Below, piece by piece: positions 37,486-49,682 of a stretch of DNA of 64,000 bases. How positions within the stretch are numbered: the first letter of the stretch is position 1; every line of letters begins with the position of its first letter. The DNA lies in NCBI GenBank assembly GCA_951640195.1, contig OX621168.1, positions 2,046,001 to 2,110,000 on the forward strand, read 5' to 3'. The position numbers and the translations under genes are program-made. The stretch comes from Porpolomopsis calyptriformis. Its lineage: Eukaryota; Basidiomycota; Agaricomycetes; Agaricales; Hygrophoraceae. The notes under the pieces were generated by a model, which was given only the letters and a program-made list of their open reading frames with translations, was not told the DNA's origin and did not search any database.

Positions 37486-39583
37486 ATGAGAGCGGCTTTA
37501 TTGTTACCTCTGCTCTCTGCATACACAGTACTCGCTATCCCTACCGGTGGCCCACAGATACCTCTTGGAAACTTTAACTTCGGTCTCGGTAGTTATACCG
37601 ACCTCGCCAGCAACGTTCTCAACCGAATCACAGCCACAATACAGCACTTCTTTGGGGATGCAGAAAAAATCATCTTCGACGGGAAGAGCGGCATAGAGAA
37701 GTGGATAGATAATGGAAAGGAATTTATTTTGCAGAACGGGCTTGTCTGTGAGTCTTTGTGCTGTCAATCCATTCCTGTTGAGCTTACACCTTTGCCCAGA
37801 CGAGCTCGTCTCGCATCCTTCTTTTGCTAGACACCAGCTAAGGGTGACCGAGCCTGATCTATGTGACCCTTCTGTCGACCAGTATTCTGGCTACTTTGAT
37901 ATCGCTGATGACAAGCACCTTTTCTTCTGGTAATCCTTATCCTTTAATTCTCTCTCAAACCACCACCAACCATGCCGGTCTTGTGTTCCAGGTTTTTTGA
38001 GTCGAGAGTTTTCCCAGAGGAGGCTCCTCTCCTTCTTTGGCTCAACGGTGGCCCTGGCTGCAGCAGGTAACCATCCCAATGTTGTTTAAATTACTCGCAT
38101 CTCACATTTCCTTATCTACCCAGCTCGACCGGTCTGCTCTTTGAACTGGGCCCGTGCAGTATCGCCGACGAGGGGAAGAATACCACCTTCAACCCATACA
38201 GCTGGACCAATTTCGCCAATATCATATTCCTCGATCAACCCGTCAACGTCGGCTTCTCCTATGCCGACAACGGCACGACCGTCTCCACCAGTCCGGTTGC
38301 AGGAAGGGATGTCTACGCCTTCCTCGAGCTCTTCCTCAATCGTTTTCCCAAATACGCGGACTCGCCCTTCCACCTCGCGGCGGAGAGCTACGGGGGCACA
38401 TACGCGCCGAATATCGCAAGCGTGATCTATAACGAAAACAAGAAAATGGCTTCAGCTGCTTCACCTATACCGGGGATTAAGAGAATCAACCTGGAGAGTG
38501 TCATGCTCGCCAACGGTCTTACGGATCCGTACGTTCAGATGGGTGCCGTGGCGGACTACGCGTGCGACGGACCGTACCCTGTATACGACGACCCCAATGG
38601 CCCCGAGTGCACTTCTCTCAGGGCAAAAGAGCCGACATGCCAGAGGCTGATCAAGAGCTGTTACGACTATAACTCGAGGCTGACGTGCGTCCCTGCTGCC
38701 CTGTATTGCAATTCGCAGCTGTTCGGTCCCCTGATGCGTAAGTCGTTGTAAGTTGTCGAGAGTGATTTAGTGTGACGCGCACGCAGAACTTGGACTCAAC
38801 CCATATGATGTTCGCAAGAAGTGCGACCGTGAAACCGACGGCGACCTCTGCTATAAGCAGATGGAGTGGATCGACACTTGGATGAACATTCCCTCGAACA
38901 AGGAGGCGCTGGGCGTGGACCTGAATAGAGATTTCCAAAGTTGCAATATGGCTGTTAACCGTGATTTCATGTTGCAAGGTGACGGGGTACACAATAGTGC
39001 GAAACTGCTCCCCGAACTTGTCAACGATGGAATCAGGTTGTTGGTGTATGCTGGAAATGCAGGTAAGTAAAAAAAACCTTATACAACTAAGAAACCAACA
39101 TAAACTTGAACTTGTTCCAAAGATATGATGTGCAACTTTATAGTGCGTAATTCACCACTCCCAACCATCTTTATATTCTGTATTAAGTTATCCGATTCTA
39201 CGTTCGCAGGGCAATGAACGATGGGTTTCACTCCTTGAGACGGCATTCCTCGAGGAATTCACAGCAGCCAAGTCGGTCCCATGGAGGACCCTCGAGTCAG
39301 GCAGATTGGTGGGCGAAGTACGAAGTGCGGGTGGAGAGGGTTTCACGGCAGGCAACGTTACGTTCGTGAACGTACATGAAGCTGGGTTAGGCTTTTCTAC
39401 CATTGTCTTTTCGCCTCTTGCATGCTCACTTTTTTTTTTTTGTTAGTCATATGGTACCGTATGATCAGCCTGAAGCTGCTCTCGTAAGTTTGGTTATCGA
39501 GACAGATATGACCTGTACTAATCGCTCGCTCGGCTTAGGATTTATTCTCTCGGTGGGTCCTGAATATACCGCTCTCGATATAA
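37486..39583 (+). CDS. Serine carboxypeptidase, carboxypeptidase Y type (S10)
   Basis: Nine exons (37486-37747, 37800-37929, 37992-38066, 38124-38737, 38787-39062, 39123-39142, 39210-39385, 39447-39483, 39539-39583) give 544 residues. The signal peptide begins [17 protein letters not shown], followed by a propeptide. S10 motifs are complete: [11 protein letters not shown], the nucleophile in [10 protein letters not shown] (Ser ~243), the Asp in VYAGNADMMCN (formed across a splice) and the His in [27 protein letters not shown] is the family's early strand. The enzyme removes C-terminal residues at acid pH, in the vacuole or secreted. Exon 6 is only 20 nt. The C-terminus reads [14 protein letters not shown]. 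Confidence 0.9.
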
Positions 39584-39849
39584 CCTATACGTTTGGGAAT
39601 CTTCGCTTTCGTGGTGATTGGTTGTCCAAAGCACCCGGCTCTGAATGGAGAGGGTCTCTAGAATTCAGTGCTCTCAGTCATGCACTCCCTTGTATATTTT
39701 GTCGATTAGGTTTAATTATAATAAAACAGTAGGTTGATACAGATCATAGCCAATTCGCTATGCTTGAGCTTGACGACAAGGGTACTTTGCGCTAGACACA
39801 AATAGGTGACTTGGTGATAGTCCGTGAGGGGGGGCGCGAACCGTTTGGA

Positions 39850-40492
39850 TCATTTCGCAGGGCGAGTAGCGGTTGGTTCCGGGGCGTTCAAAAGGTTTGC
39901 TACGGCCGAAGCGCCATCTTGGAGACGGCTGAGCCGCTCGTAATGGAGTTGTATGGAGTTGGTTGTGTCTTCGATGATCTTTTCGGGTGTTGGGATGGCA
40001 TTTTCGGATGGTTCGGATGATGGTGGGGGGAGCGGTATGAGTGGGAGACCGCCGACACCGGTGTGATGCATGAAGTCGTACAAGAGCTGGAAGGTTTGTT
40101 TGAGGGCGATGATATCGGCTGTCCGATAACATTAAAAGGGAGGCCGTACGTATGTCATGTTCTTGGCGCACCTTCAGTTTGGGTTGGGTTGTTGCTGGGG
40201 TGATACGCGTTTTGTCTGGAAGTGAGGATGGGACTGTGATCAGTAGTATAGACGTGGGGTGCGAGTTTGCGTACATTCCGGAAAGTGCACTGCTCGCTAG
40301 AGTTTGGAGCCTGGCGACGTGTTCTTGCACGAATTGTATGTTTTGCTTGAATGCCTGAGGAGAATTCGGATCGGATCCGGATTGGGCTACCAGAGATGGA
40401 TCGAGGGCTTGCGAGAGAAAAGTCTGCTGGGATTGGAAGGAGGGATCGGATGGGTAGGCTGACTGGAGCGCGAACGAGTCCGTCGGTAACAT
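39850..40492 (-). CDS. Small coiled-coil protein, not identified
   Basis: Three exons (40492-40275, 40215-40172, 40118-39850) give 176 residues. The protein has two helical stretches: ~45-80 (AFKQNIQFVQEHVARLQTLA) and ~90-165 (ALKQTFQLLYDFMHHTG, then EKIIEDTTNSIQLHYERLSR and DGASAVANLL), joined by a Pro-rich loop. Length and paired helices recall small Mediator-type or tethering-complex subunits, but no family signature was recognised and none is claimed. All junctions are GT..AG and keep frame. It faces the carboxypeptidase gene tail-to-tail. Confidence 0.55.
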
Positions 40493-40678
40493 GGTGAATT
40501 GCCTTATTTGGAATATCTTCGACTTTGTTGGTTCAAGGTAAATAGTGCTTCTAACAATATTCCGAAATGTGCAATATTTGTTGCGAATTTCATCGAAATC
40601 TCATCGGAATATGAATATTCTAGTCGTATTCCCTCCCTATTCACATAATTTTGGATTTCACGCAGTGCGTATTATAAT

Positions 40679-42808
40679 CTACTGTTTTCCCTGATGGTGT
40701 TTGTTATCTCCAACTGCATGGTTACGCAAACGCTTGCGTCCCTTGGCAATTATCTGGTCAAAGTATTCCATAACGTTTCGACCAGACAGAGTGAACACCT
40801 TGTCAGCATTTGCCGAATGCAAGACTTCAAAGCCGCCAGTGTGACCATGACAGGATGAGGATGGTGAGGATTGGTTGCTTGTCGACAGTGGGATGCATGA
40901 GTGTATGAAATCACCCAAGACATTGACCAATACCGCCTCAAGATCTTTGTTGAGTTCATTCAAAATATTCAACGGAAGTCCGGGTGGAGGGGCCCATGCG
41001 AATATTACGCCAGTGGTCCCGGGAAGCTGGAAACCACCCTGTGACATTCCCAACTTCAGCGAAAGACGATTACAGGACCAGCAGCACTTCTTTCCGACAC
41101 CAACAATTCTGTTAGAGTCCTATAGGGAATGAGAGAGTGTCACAACCACAACAAGATAAATTGACCTTGAGGAGCGTTATAAATTTACGAGGTAACTTTG
41201 AGTCTTCTCCCGGGAGGGAACAAACGTGTATCAGAGTCATCAAGATAGCCTCACAATGCATAGCACCCGAGAAACTTTTCGAGATGGGCAACGAGAAGTC
41301 TTCAATTAATTGGGTTCGCGCTTTATTATGGGATGCGACGTCGGTGAGTCGGGGTAAGAACTCATCCAATAAGTCCAAAATCTGGATCTGGTCTGTGGTA
41401 GGGGGGGGAGTGTGAATTATGTTCAGGGTTATCCCCAAGCCACTGCAGAACAGTTTAGAGTGATTGAGGTAAGTGAGCGCACGACGCCAGGCAACGACTG
41501 TCTGAAAGTATCGTATAAGAAGCTTGCTGTTGGTCTCTTTAGGCTCCGGGATGAACTCTGCTTCCAACTCCAGGCGGTCAATTTCGGGCGGACCTGATGG
41601 AAGGCATGAGACGTAGATATGATGCTTAAGACTGGAAGCCAACATACCTTCTTGTGGAGCAACATCATTTTCAGGATGTACAAATGACTTCGACTTAGTC
41701 GTTGGTCGGAGAGAATCCAAAATACGAACTAGCGAGGGAATACCAAGGATGATTTCGAGGAACTCATAGAGGTTGTAGATAAACGAGTACAAAAGTTCGA
41801 GGGCGAAATAAAGGTCGAGCACCAAGCTTTCATCATCGTCATGGTAACTGTCGACAGCGACATGAACCGAGTCCAAGGTGGTGAGGAAGGCATGAAGCCA
41901 GGCGGTGGCATTGTTGATGTTCAGCAAATGATTACCGTCAGAATCCTTTTGGGTGTCGAGGACACGATTGGCTGGGTGAGAAACCTTCACCCACATGTCT
42001 TCGTTAGAAACACGGGAAAGAAGGTGCCTCGTCTTCACGATGCGCGCTGCATCCAAGGTCTCGTCAGGCTCCGGCTCCCAGGAAGCCAATCGAGGGATGA
42101 ACTCATCCCCGAAAATGTACTTGATGCCATGGACTCGATGTTTGATCTTACGAAAACTTCGACGAATGACAAGTTCCATTGAAAGAGAGAAGAGTCGGTT
42201 ATATTCGGGAGAGTCCGCATGGTGTCCTTGGGTGGAAACAAGGGCTTTCAGCACATCCGCAGCATGTTGTGCCAAGGTAACGTTGCGGGTCACATTCCTA
42301 CTCCCTCGATGAGAGGCTGGGTCAAATTGCATTGCGACAGCGGGACGTACAGGTTTTCACAGATCTCTTCCAGACTCAAGGGATTTGGTTCAACGGTCTC
42401 GTAGGAAATAGCTTTGTGTGATCCTTTAGGAGATTGGTTTTGTGTCACAACCATGTGAGCTTGCGACAACTCGGCATTCAGGGGAGGCGAAGACGGTGCT
42501 GTAGGATCCGAAGGTACGGAAGATACCACAGGATCAGAAATGACGGCTGTTACTGCGGCGCCAGTAACATGATGGGCTCCAGTCACTGCAATAACACTGC
42601 GACCGGCCCCTCCGTCCTCTACACCACGAGTTAAAAGTGTAGCGACATGGTGATATGCCTGCCAATCTGCGGACTTCATATTACCCGATGTTGGGGGACC
42701 GTTTTGTGGTTGGAGAGCGTGGATGAGTGTCGTTAATGCCTTAGTACGAGCCTCTGACTGTTCTTGACTTGAGGTGTGGTCCATGTTCGTGATCTGCAGG
42801 GATGTCAT
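40679..42808 (-). CDS. OTT_1508-like deaminase-fold protein
   Basis: Three exons (42808-42361, 42316-41166, 41119-40679) give 679 residues. Zinc-site motifs of the deaminase fold are visible: a HxE in SGAMHCEAILMTL (His ~503, Glu ~505) and a CxxC in GKKCCWSCNRL (~545-549), split by an intron. A long helical N-terminal region (LSMELVIRRSFRKIKHRV, LDLYFALELLYSFIYNL) precedes them, and LPGTTGVIFAWAPP follows. This is the layout of the basidiomycete-expanded OTT_1508-like deaminases, a fungal family whose substrates (nucleotide or nucleic acid) remain unproven. The exon 1/2 junction is the least certain part. The upstream frame runs to a stop near 42290 and the next frame starts at 42332; a 44-nt GT..AG intron (42360-42317) joins them, but a frameshift is also possible. 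Confidence 0.7.
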
Positions 42809-42923
42809 GACGCATCAGCAAAAGTCTGAAAACTAGACCTTGCACGGATAAGTCCCTATGCTTATATAATGTGTACTTACCCACGGCCAAACACGTTAAA
42901 ATGACATTTCATTGAAAATTGTT

Positions 42924-43033
42924 CACTGCCCATCGATAGTACCTGCGCACCATCCTACAAGATAGTCACTGCCTGTCGATAGTACCCGTGCACCACTTAC
43001 AAGATAGTACCTACACACCATCTACAAGATAGT
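42924..43033. repeat. Imperfect ~42-bp tandem repeat
   Basis: Two ~42-bp units (42924-42966, 42967-43008) and a shorter third (43009-43033) share CACTGCC..TCGATAGTACC and end in ACAAGATAGT. A fourth, more divergent AGATAGTCTAG block follows to about 43062. Lies upstream of the deaminase-like gene, at the edge of the transposon block. Confidence 0.75.
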
Positions 43034-43171
43034 CTAGCACCACTATCTGTGAGAGATAGTCTAGCTGCGCCGCTAAGGAGGCTGTTGTGTTTACCGCAAA
43101 TTCTACTATATATTTTTATCAAGGAATACAAAGATGCAAGACATGAATAGAGGGAATCGGCATGCTGCTCA

Positions 43172-44084
43172 TCAGCATCCTGCCATCCTTTGGGTTTGCA
43201 GCCTATTCCAGATACACAAGAAGACCCTTGTATACACAATAGCTTGGTCTTGCAACATGTAGCTTACTGATTTACGAATATGATGCAAACCCCCATTCCC
43301 GCACTCTGCTGCACTGGAATTGACACAAGCAAGGTGAGGATCCACATTGGCATAAGTTGTAAGAAAATTTGCAGGGGAACATTTTGTGTGACCTGTTGAA
43401 TGAAAAGCATCAATGACAAAAAGCGTGTTGGCAAAGAATTTGGGTTTGTGAACCATGCAATAAGGGCCAAGCATGCAGGCAAAGTCATAGACCACTGTCT
43501 TTGGTGCTTTTGGCTAACACGTAAGCAGTGTGGAGAAGACATCATTGCAACCTTCACCTCAGGGAATGCAATGAAAGCTATAACAGATGCTATGAGTACA
43601 CCATGCACACATCATACCTCCAGTGAGTCTTTTCTCCCCATACTTTGAATAATACTTCAAGCACTTGGCTCTGCATTGGCCGCCAATTTCCTTTCACTGA
43701 TCATGTTTGGGGTATGGGTATTGAGGTCGATGATGGAGCTGTGGTAATCCATAGGAACACCCAGTCTATATTATTGACATGAGAGGGTGTTCGTAGGTAT
43801 CTGAATGTCTGAGGACTCACAGTTCTCCAACCTGGGTTAGCATTTTGAGCATTTGGGTCAACTGGCAGTGCTGCATGGACAATGAGTGCAATCAATACGT
43901 CCTGTCCCGTCTGTAAGATCCATGAGTACAAGTCCAACAATGGGCTAGGGAATGGCTCCTGTTTTGATCCATGATATTGAAAAATTTCATATAAAGAGGG
44001 TATGCCAATAAAGAGAGATGCAGTATGAAGATTTGGCTGGGAAACGAAGTGTTCAAGACACTTTAGAGTGGGGCAATTGGCCAT
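43172..44084 (-). pseudogene. Relic of a KDZ-type transposase or KDZ-associated protein
   Basis: The minus strand at 43495-43172 has a block with the order expected of KDZ (Kyakuja/Dileera/Zisupton)-type transposases: YDFACMLGPYC, FVIDAFHSTGHTKCSP (usual DxFHxxGHxxCS), then NSSAAECGNGGLHHIRKS and SYMLQDQAIVYTRVFL. A second open stretch (44084-43701) upstream in the same direction looks like more of the same element but has no motif I can name. Frames are broken between them. Identification rests on the DxFHxxGH...AE pattern only. Confidence 0.5.
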
Positions 44085-44979
44085 CTGTAAAACTGACTCT
44101 TCAGCACTGAGCTAAATGAAGATTGCAGTAAGCCATCTTGCAATGGAGATTCAGATATTGTGGGATCCATTCTTGTGCAATCCACTTCATTTGCTATTAA
44201 ATACTTGTTGCAAATTTCCAAATCTAACTAATACTTTAAGTTCACATCCACTATAACTGCAGAACACACCTTGGCCAATGCTCTTTTTGATACTATTGTA
44301 GCTGTAGGTTAAAGCATAAGATTGGAAAGATGAGGAGTGAATGCATAGCTTACTGGGTAACCTGTGCTGTTGTGCATTAGCATTTGCCTTAGAAAGGGCA
44401 CCCAGAGTTAACACTTTCCTTTGCTTGTTATAACTATCACTGAGGTAGGCATCCTTAATACATATATCAGCAGTGATCAAAGTTCCTGCATAATCAATAT
44501 TGGTGTGGTCATTTGATGTATCTGAGGCAACAGATGAATGTGGGGATAAGTCAGCCTTCTTCCGGTGGCAGACAGTGTGAGACTCTCAGACAAGGCCATC
44601 TTTACCCTGCCAGTGTGCAGGTAATCCCTGAGAAGGGATGAGATTGCTGCTTTTGTAGCTACTAATAGTTAATTCACTGTGGGAACATGCAGTGATTTCA
44701 GGGCTAAAGCATATAGTATAAGGTTGGTAGCAGATAGTAAGGATGGCAACTGTGCATTTTCATACTGGGAAGACAAATTGATGGCAGTACTGCTAGCATG
44801 GATGGTGGTCACTGCAAGCCATCTTCATCATTCACTTGCTAGGATAGTTGATGAGCTCATTGATAGAGGTACTGAATGAGTAGTTGCCCATTGCTGTCTT
44901 TCTAACAGGATTGTATTGTCAACAGGATGAGGAATACCAAAGAGGTCTTTGTCAGGGAGAGGGAACATGGTCTTTGCCA
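44085..44979. other. Decayed repeat sequence left of the Ty3 element
   Basis: AT-rich, many short broken frames. The minus strand just before the Ty3 insertion (44975-44880) reads like protein (TMFPLPDKDLFGIPHPVDN), and such sequence may continue on the far side of the element (52099-52516). Probably part of the same older KDZ-like relic. Confidence 0.45.
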
Positions 44980-44984
44980 TAGAT

Positions 44985-45309
44985 TGTTAAGGCGCAGGGG
45001 TCTCCCAGTCAGCTTTGGGTGCTCAACGGAAAGAACCAAGATCCTAGCTAGAAGCTAAGGTGGGGTGTCTTTGTTGAGATCAAAACTGAGGCGTACAAAC
45101 TCTGACTATGCTACTTAGCTACTCTGAGTTTGAAATCTACAACTCAACAACAATCCATGGAACAGCTGACTCAGCTGCATATAGTGTCACTGCTAACCAA
45201 TAGCAATAACCCCTCTAATCAATGAGTGATAAAGGAAGGTGGTGGGTGGATGAGATAAGATTAGATGGACTGCAATAAGATAAAACGAAAACATAGATGC
45301 ATTGTAACA
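44985..45309 (-). repeat. 3' LTR of the chromovirus
   Basis: 325 bp, pairs with 51773-52098. It is the 3' LTR in element orientation, since coding runs toward lower coordinates. Preceded on the plus strand by the TAGAT target copy. Confidence 0.95.
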
Positions 45310-45435
45310 TCACTCTCCCTTCAGAATCGCATCCGCGCGAGGTCAATGTAGATGTTGGAGATGTCTTGAGCAGTCTCATAGAAGCCAACGTGGAGCGTAA
45401 CAGGGGATAGTAGGGAGGTAATGACCATATCGTCG

Positions 45436-45753
45436 TTAGATATCGAGGGCCGAAAGAGGGAGCGTGAGCTGATATGTATGAAGTACTTGGCCATGATCAT
45501 CCAGTCGTACAACGAGAGTGATGGCATTGACTGGACCTTCCTCATAGATCCAAGCCTGGCGCATATAAGAGGGGAGGTGAGGAAGAAGAACAGAGGCGTC
45601 AAAGTTAGAATCCAGAATGTAGTTGACTTCGATAGGTGTAAGCAGGATGACGACGTCAATATTGTCAGACTTTGTGGGCAGTTTGTAGCCTTCGCCATAC
45701 AAGTCAGTGACCAGATCATAAAGACAATTGTCAATACCAAAGAAGTCATCCAT
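45436..45753 (-). pseudogene. Extra open frame between pol and the 3' LTR of the chromovirus
   Basis: A 105-codon open frame starting MDDFFGIDNCLYDLVTDLYG, downstream of the chromodomain and upstream of the polypurine tract, in element orientation. Its composition is protein-like (mixed, hydrophobic periodicity, no low complexity) and it is not part of the chromodomain frame. No family recognised. It could be the decayed C-terminus of the polyprotein in a shifted frame, or a separate accessory ORF; the frame ends at a TAA near 45436. Confidence 0.4.
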
Positions 45754-45818
45754 ATGAATGATGTGGATTTGAAGCCTTGGAGCTGGTCATTTCAGGTCCA
45801 AAGCATGGAATTCATCGA

Positions 45819-48800
45819 CTAATTCTTGAGCATGTGCAACATCAGATGCAGACTGCCAGGTGTTCTCCTCATTGGTGTAGCCTTCCCAGTGTACCAAGTA
45901 TTGGAGCTGCTTTCAGTAGATTCGGGAATCCAAGATTTTCTTGATGACGTATTCGGTTTCATCATCCAATACGAGAGGAGGAGGGGGAGGAGGGGCCTTT
46001 TGGTTTGGGAAGGAAGAGTAACGATAGGGGGACAAGTAAGATTCGTTGAAGACTGGGTGCAAGCCCATCCATTTGTGGGGGAGTTTGAGTCGGTATGCTG
46101 AACGACCAATTTTTTTGATGACCTTGAATGGTCCAAAGCGTTTGTTATCGAGCTTCTTCATTGCATGATTGGTCTTGATGTTTGTGGCAGCAAGCCAGAC
46201 CTTATCTCCAGGGGAGTACTCATGAACAGGTCGGGATCATTTGTTATGACTGGTCTTCATCTTCTCATTAGCCTGTCTAAGGGTGGACTCGGTCTCTTGG
46301 TGGACACGTTTCATTCGTTCGGCAAACTGAACGGTGGATTCATTTCGGACTTCTCTTCGGGTATCGTTTCCTGACTAGGGGTGTTGGCTATAGTTGACAT
46401 AGAAGGGGGTATGAGCGGTGGCAGCATGGATGGAGTTGTTGTACGAGAACTCAGCCAGCGCTAACCATTCCTTCCAGTTGTCCTGACAGTGGTTGACAAA
46501 GACTCGCAAGTACTGTTCAAGTGTTTGATTCATCTGTTTGGATTGGCCATCAGTTTGTGGGTGGTAGGTGGTGTAAACATTTTGAGTGGTGCCTAGGAGG
46601 CGGAAGAGATCAGTCATGTATTTGGATATGAACTGTGGATCGCAGTCGTGAATGATACGTCGGGGAATCCCATGATCTCGGATAACGCGATCTCGAATGA
46701 TCTTGGCGAAGCCTTTGGAATTGAGTTCAATATGCGTGGGTTCGAACTTGATGGCCTTCGAGAATGTGTCGACGATGGTCAGGACAGCATTGTAGCCCTG
46801 ACACTCAGGAATAGGTCCCATGAGGTCAATGGTAATCATGTCCCAGGGGCGAGCTGGAGGGTTGAAAGGATGGAGTGGGGTCTTCACAGGCAGGCGAGAT
46901 GCTTTGGTGCATTGACAAGTCTCACAACTGGAGATGTACTGCTTCACATCTCAACAGATGGTTGGCCACCAGTAATCGCGACAGAGGATTTCAGTAGTCT
47001 TGAAGGGGCCGTAGTGTCCTGACAAGGGATTGTTGTGATACCAAGAGATGATCTCTCCATGAAGGGGCTTGTTGACTGAGACGTAGATCCGATCACTAAG
47101 GGTGAGGATACCGTCGTCTTGAGTCTTCCAATTGTTTTCTTGTTTTCTTTGAGAGAGTGTGACGGAATCTTCTTTGTTCCAGTAAGAATCCTTGATGTGT
47201 GAATGAAAGTGGTCGGGTTCAATATCAAATTGAACCGGTCGGAGGTCTATGATAGGGTGAGAGGAGGCAGAAAAAAGAGAGTCGGGCAAAAGAATCATGT
47301 CATCATTATCGTCCACCCCCCTTTCAAATCCTGGTTGTCTCGACAGGATGTCAGCCTTCGAGTTGGCCCTACCAGCAACATGATGAAGGGTGAAATGGAA
47401 ATCCTGCAGCTCCGTGAGCCAGCGGGCTTAACATCTGTTAAGCTTCTGGGGCTTTTTGAAGTATTGGAGGTTGGTGTGGTCAGTCCAAACCTCAAAGACC
47501 TACTTAGCGGACAACAAATGTTTACGAAACTCTTGCAGAGTGGTCATTATTGTGAGGAGCTTGCGATCGTAGATCTGATAATTTCATTCTGTGGGACTGA
47601 ACGATTTCGAGAGGAACCCAATGGGCTTCCAGATATTTTCTTGTTTTTGTGAGAGTATAGCGCCCAGAGCGTATTCAGAGGCATCAGTCTCAATGCGGAG
47701 TAAATCGTGATTGTTAGCAATGGAGAGAATGGGAGCGGAGGTAATGATAGTCTTGAGGACATCGAAGGCATCCTGGCATTGATCAGTCCATTCAAAGGGG
47801 GTGTTTCCAGTTAAGGTATTAAGGGGGCATGCAATTCCAGCGAAGTGGTGAATGAAGTGACGATAGAAGTTGCAGAAGCCAAGGAAAGACTGAATGTCGC
47901 ATTTGCAAGTCAGGATCGGCCAATCGGTGATACCTTGGACCTTGATCGGATCCATCTTGACTTGGCCTTCGGAGACAATGACTCCAAGATATTCCACTTG
48001 TTTTTGATTGAATTCGCACTTGTTGGGCCTGAGGTAGAGCTTGTGTTTGCAAAGTAGGGACATAACTTTGTGGACATGCTGATGGTGTGTTTCGAGATCC
48101 TTGTTGAAGATCAGTATGTCATCGATATAAATCAATACATAACCTTGGTGGATCTGAACATGGGAGATGTTGTTCATCATTGTTTGAAAGGTTGCGGGCA
48201 AGTTCATGAGTCCAAAAAACATAACCAAGGGTTTGAATAAGCCACGGTTGGTTCTGAATGCAGCTTTGTGTTCATCACCTTCCTTGATGCGAACGTTGTT
48301 GTAGCCCCAACGGATGTCCAGTTTAGTGAAGTAACGGGCATTCTGTAGAGCATCGATGAGTTTGGTGATCAAGGGGAGAGGGTAGCGGTTCTTGATGGTC
48401 ATATCATTCAACTTCCAGTAGTCTTGGATCGGGTGTAATCAGCTGTCTTTCTTCTTGATGAAGAAGAAGGGGGAGGTGATAGGGGAGATGGAAGGGCGAA
48501 TCCATCCAGTTCGGAGGTTTTCTTCAAGGAATTTGTCAAGTTGCGAGCGTTCGTCCACACTGAGAGGGTAGATCTTGCAGTCGAGTTTTTCTTCGGTTCC
48601 AGGGAGTAGCTCGATTGCGTGATCCCAGGGGCGAGGTAGTGGTAGCTCGTTGAAGTCTTTCTTGGTGAAGACATCTGAGAATTCATGGAGGTAACCGGGG
48701 ACGATATCCTTCCAGTCGCGGTCCTTCTTCTGGGTCTCAGCAGCTTTGATTGCAAGTTCCTGTAACTTGGTAGTCATCAACCGGATCTGGATAGCAGGAG

Positions 48801-49302
48801 CAAGATCGATCATAAGGAGATGATCGTCATCTTCCAGAATGAGGTTGTTGATGCTGAAGGAATCGACGGAGGGGTAACAGTCAGGGGGACATCGATTGAA
48901 ATCGAGGGTACCAGCCTTCCAGTCCACAGAGGGGTTATGAGTCTTGAGCCAATCATGTCTGAGGAAGACTTGTCCTTTACCGAGGTTGGTGATGCCAAAA
49001 TTAATTTGTTCCACATGAGTTCCGACTCGCAATTCGAGAGTGACCATTTCCAAGATAGGGCCTTCGGTATTGGGTTGACTGTCAGCATTATGCACAGGAA
49101 TGGGTCGAGTGAGAGGAGTTGTGTGGAGATTATGATCTCGAACGTACTTGATGTTGATGCAAGAGCCTTCGCATCCACTGTCGATGAGAGTGGTGGCAGT
49201 GTGCTCTGCACAATTATCCAAGGTGACAAGGTGAGCTTTGAGGACGAGTTGATTTCCTTTGGAGCTGCGAATGAAGACATGGGGTTGTTTGAGTTTGTTC
49301 AA
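45819..49302 (-). pseudogene. Chromovirus pol: protease, RT, RNase H, integrase, chromodomain
   Basis: Protease: TTLIDSGCEGSCI near 49180-49150. Reverse transcriptase: KLDIRWGYNNVRI near 48320 and YIDDILIF near 48110-48140. RNase H: RIETDASEYALGAIL near 47690. Integrase zinc region: H...H (YHNNPLSGHYG) and CETCQC near 46920. Catalytic residues: DLMGP, HDCDPQF and NQTLEQYL (DDE). Chromodomain: YVIKKILDSRIY...YLVHWEGYTNEENTW near 45870-45960. Premature stops fall at 48439-48441, 47584-47586, and near 47503, 47430, 46950, 46377, 46238 and 45913. Each is where Arg or Gln is expected (CGA to TGA, CAR to TAR). Non-functional. Confidence 0.92.
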
Positions 49303-49682
49303 AGCTCAGATGGCATTCTCTGGGGTGAGGGTGGTGATCTCATCAATGGTGGATTGTACCATCTTGCATGAACGTGCTGGATGAGACCAGTGTTGGAGGA
49401 TAGAAATTGCGGAATTAGTATTGCCTTTAATAGCGTTAACAAAGTCTAAGGGGGTTGAAAGAGTGTTGACGTCGATCAAGTCGACAGAAAGAGACGATGA
49501 TTCGGGAGTGGGGATTTCGGGGCATTCAATTTGTTCTTCTGACAGAGCAAGTTTCAGAGGGGGAGAAATGGCAGGGATATTTGATTCGGATATGTTGTGT
49601 ATTGTACATGCCGTTGTAGTAGATAAAAAGGAAATGTCTGATACAAGAGTGTTCTGCCAGAGCAAACAACTTCCAGTCGAAT

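Noticed and set aside
39850..40492. Naming the small coiled-coil gene as a Mediator subunit
   Set aside because: Only length and helix pattern are suggestive; no subunit-specific motif could be recognised.
40875..42404. Several plus-strand frames opposite the deaminase-like gene
   Set aside because: All are shadows; the minus strand has spliced frames with zinc-ligand motifs.
47203..47652. Plus-strand 149-codon frame inside the chromovirus
   Set aside because: Opposite strand of the RNase H/integrase region; no independent features.
48820..49371. Plus-strand 183-codon frame inside the chromovirus
   Set aside because: Shadow of the protease region on the minus strand.
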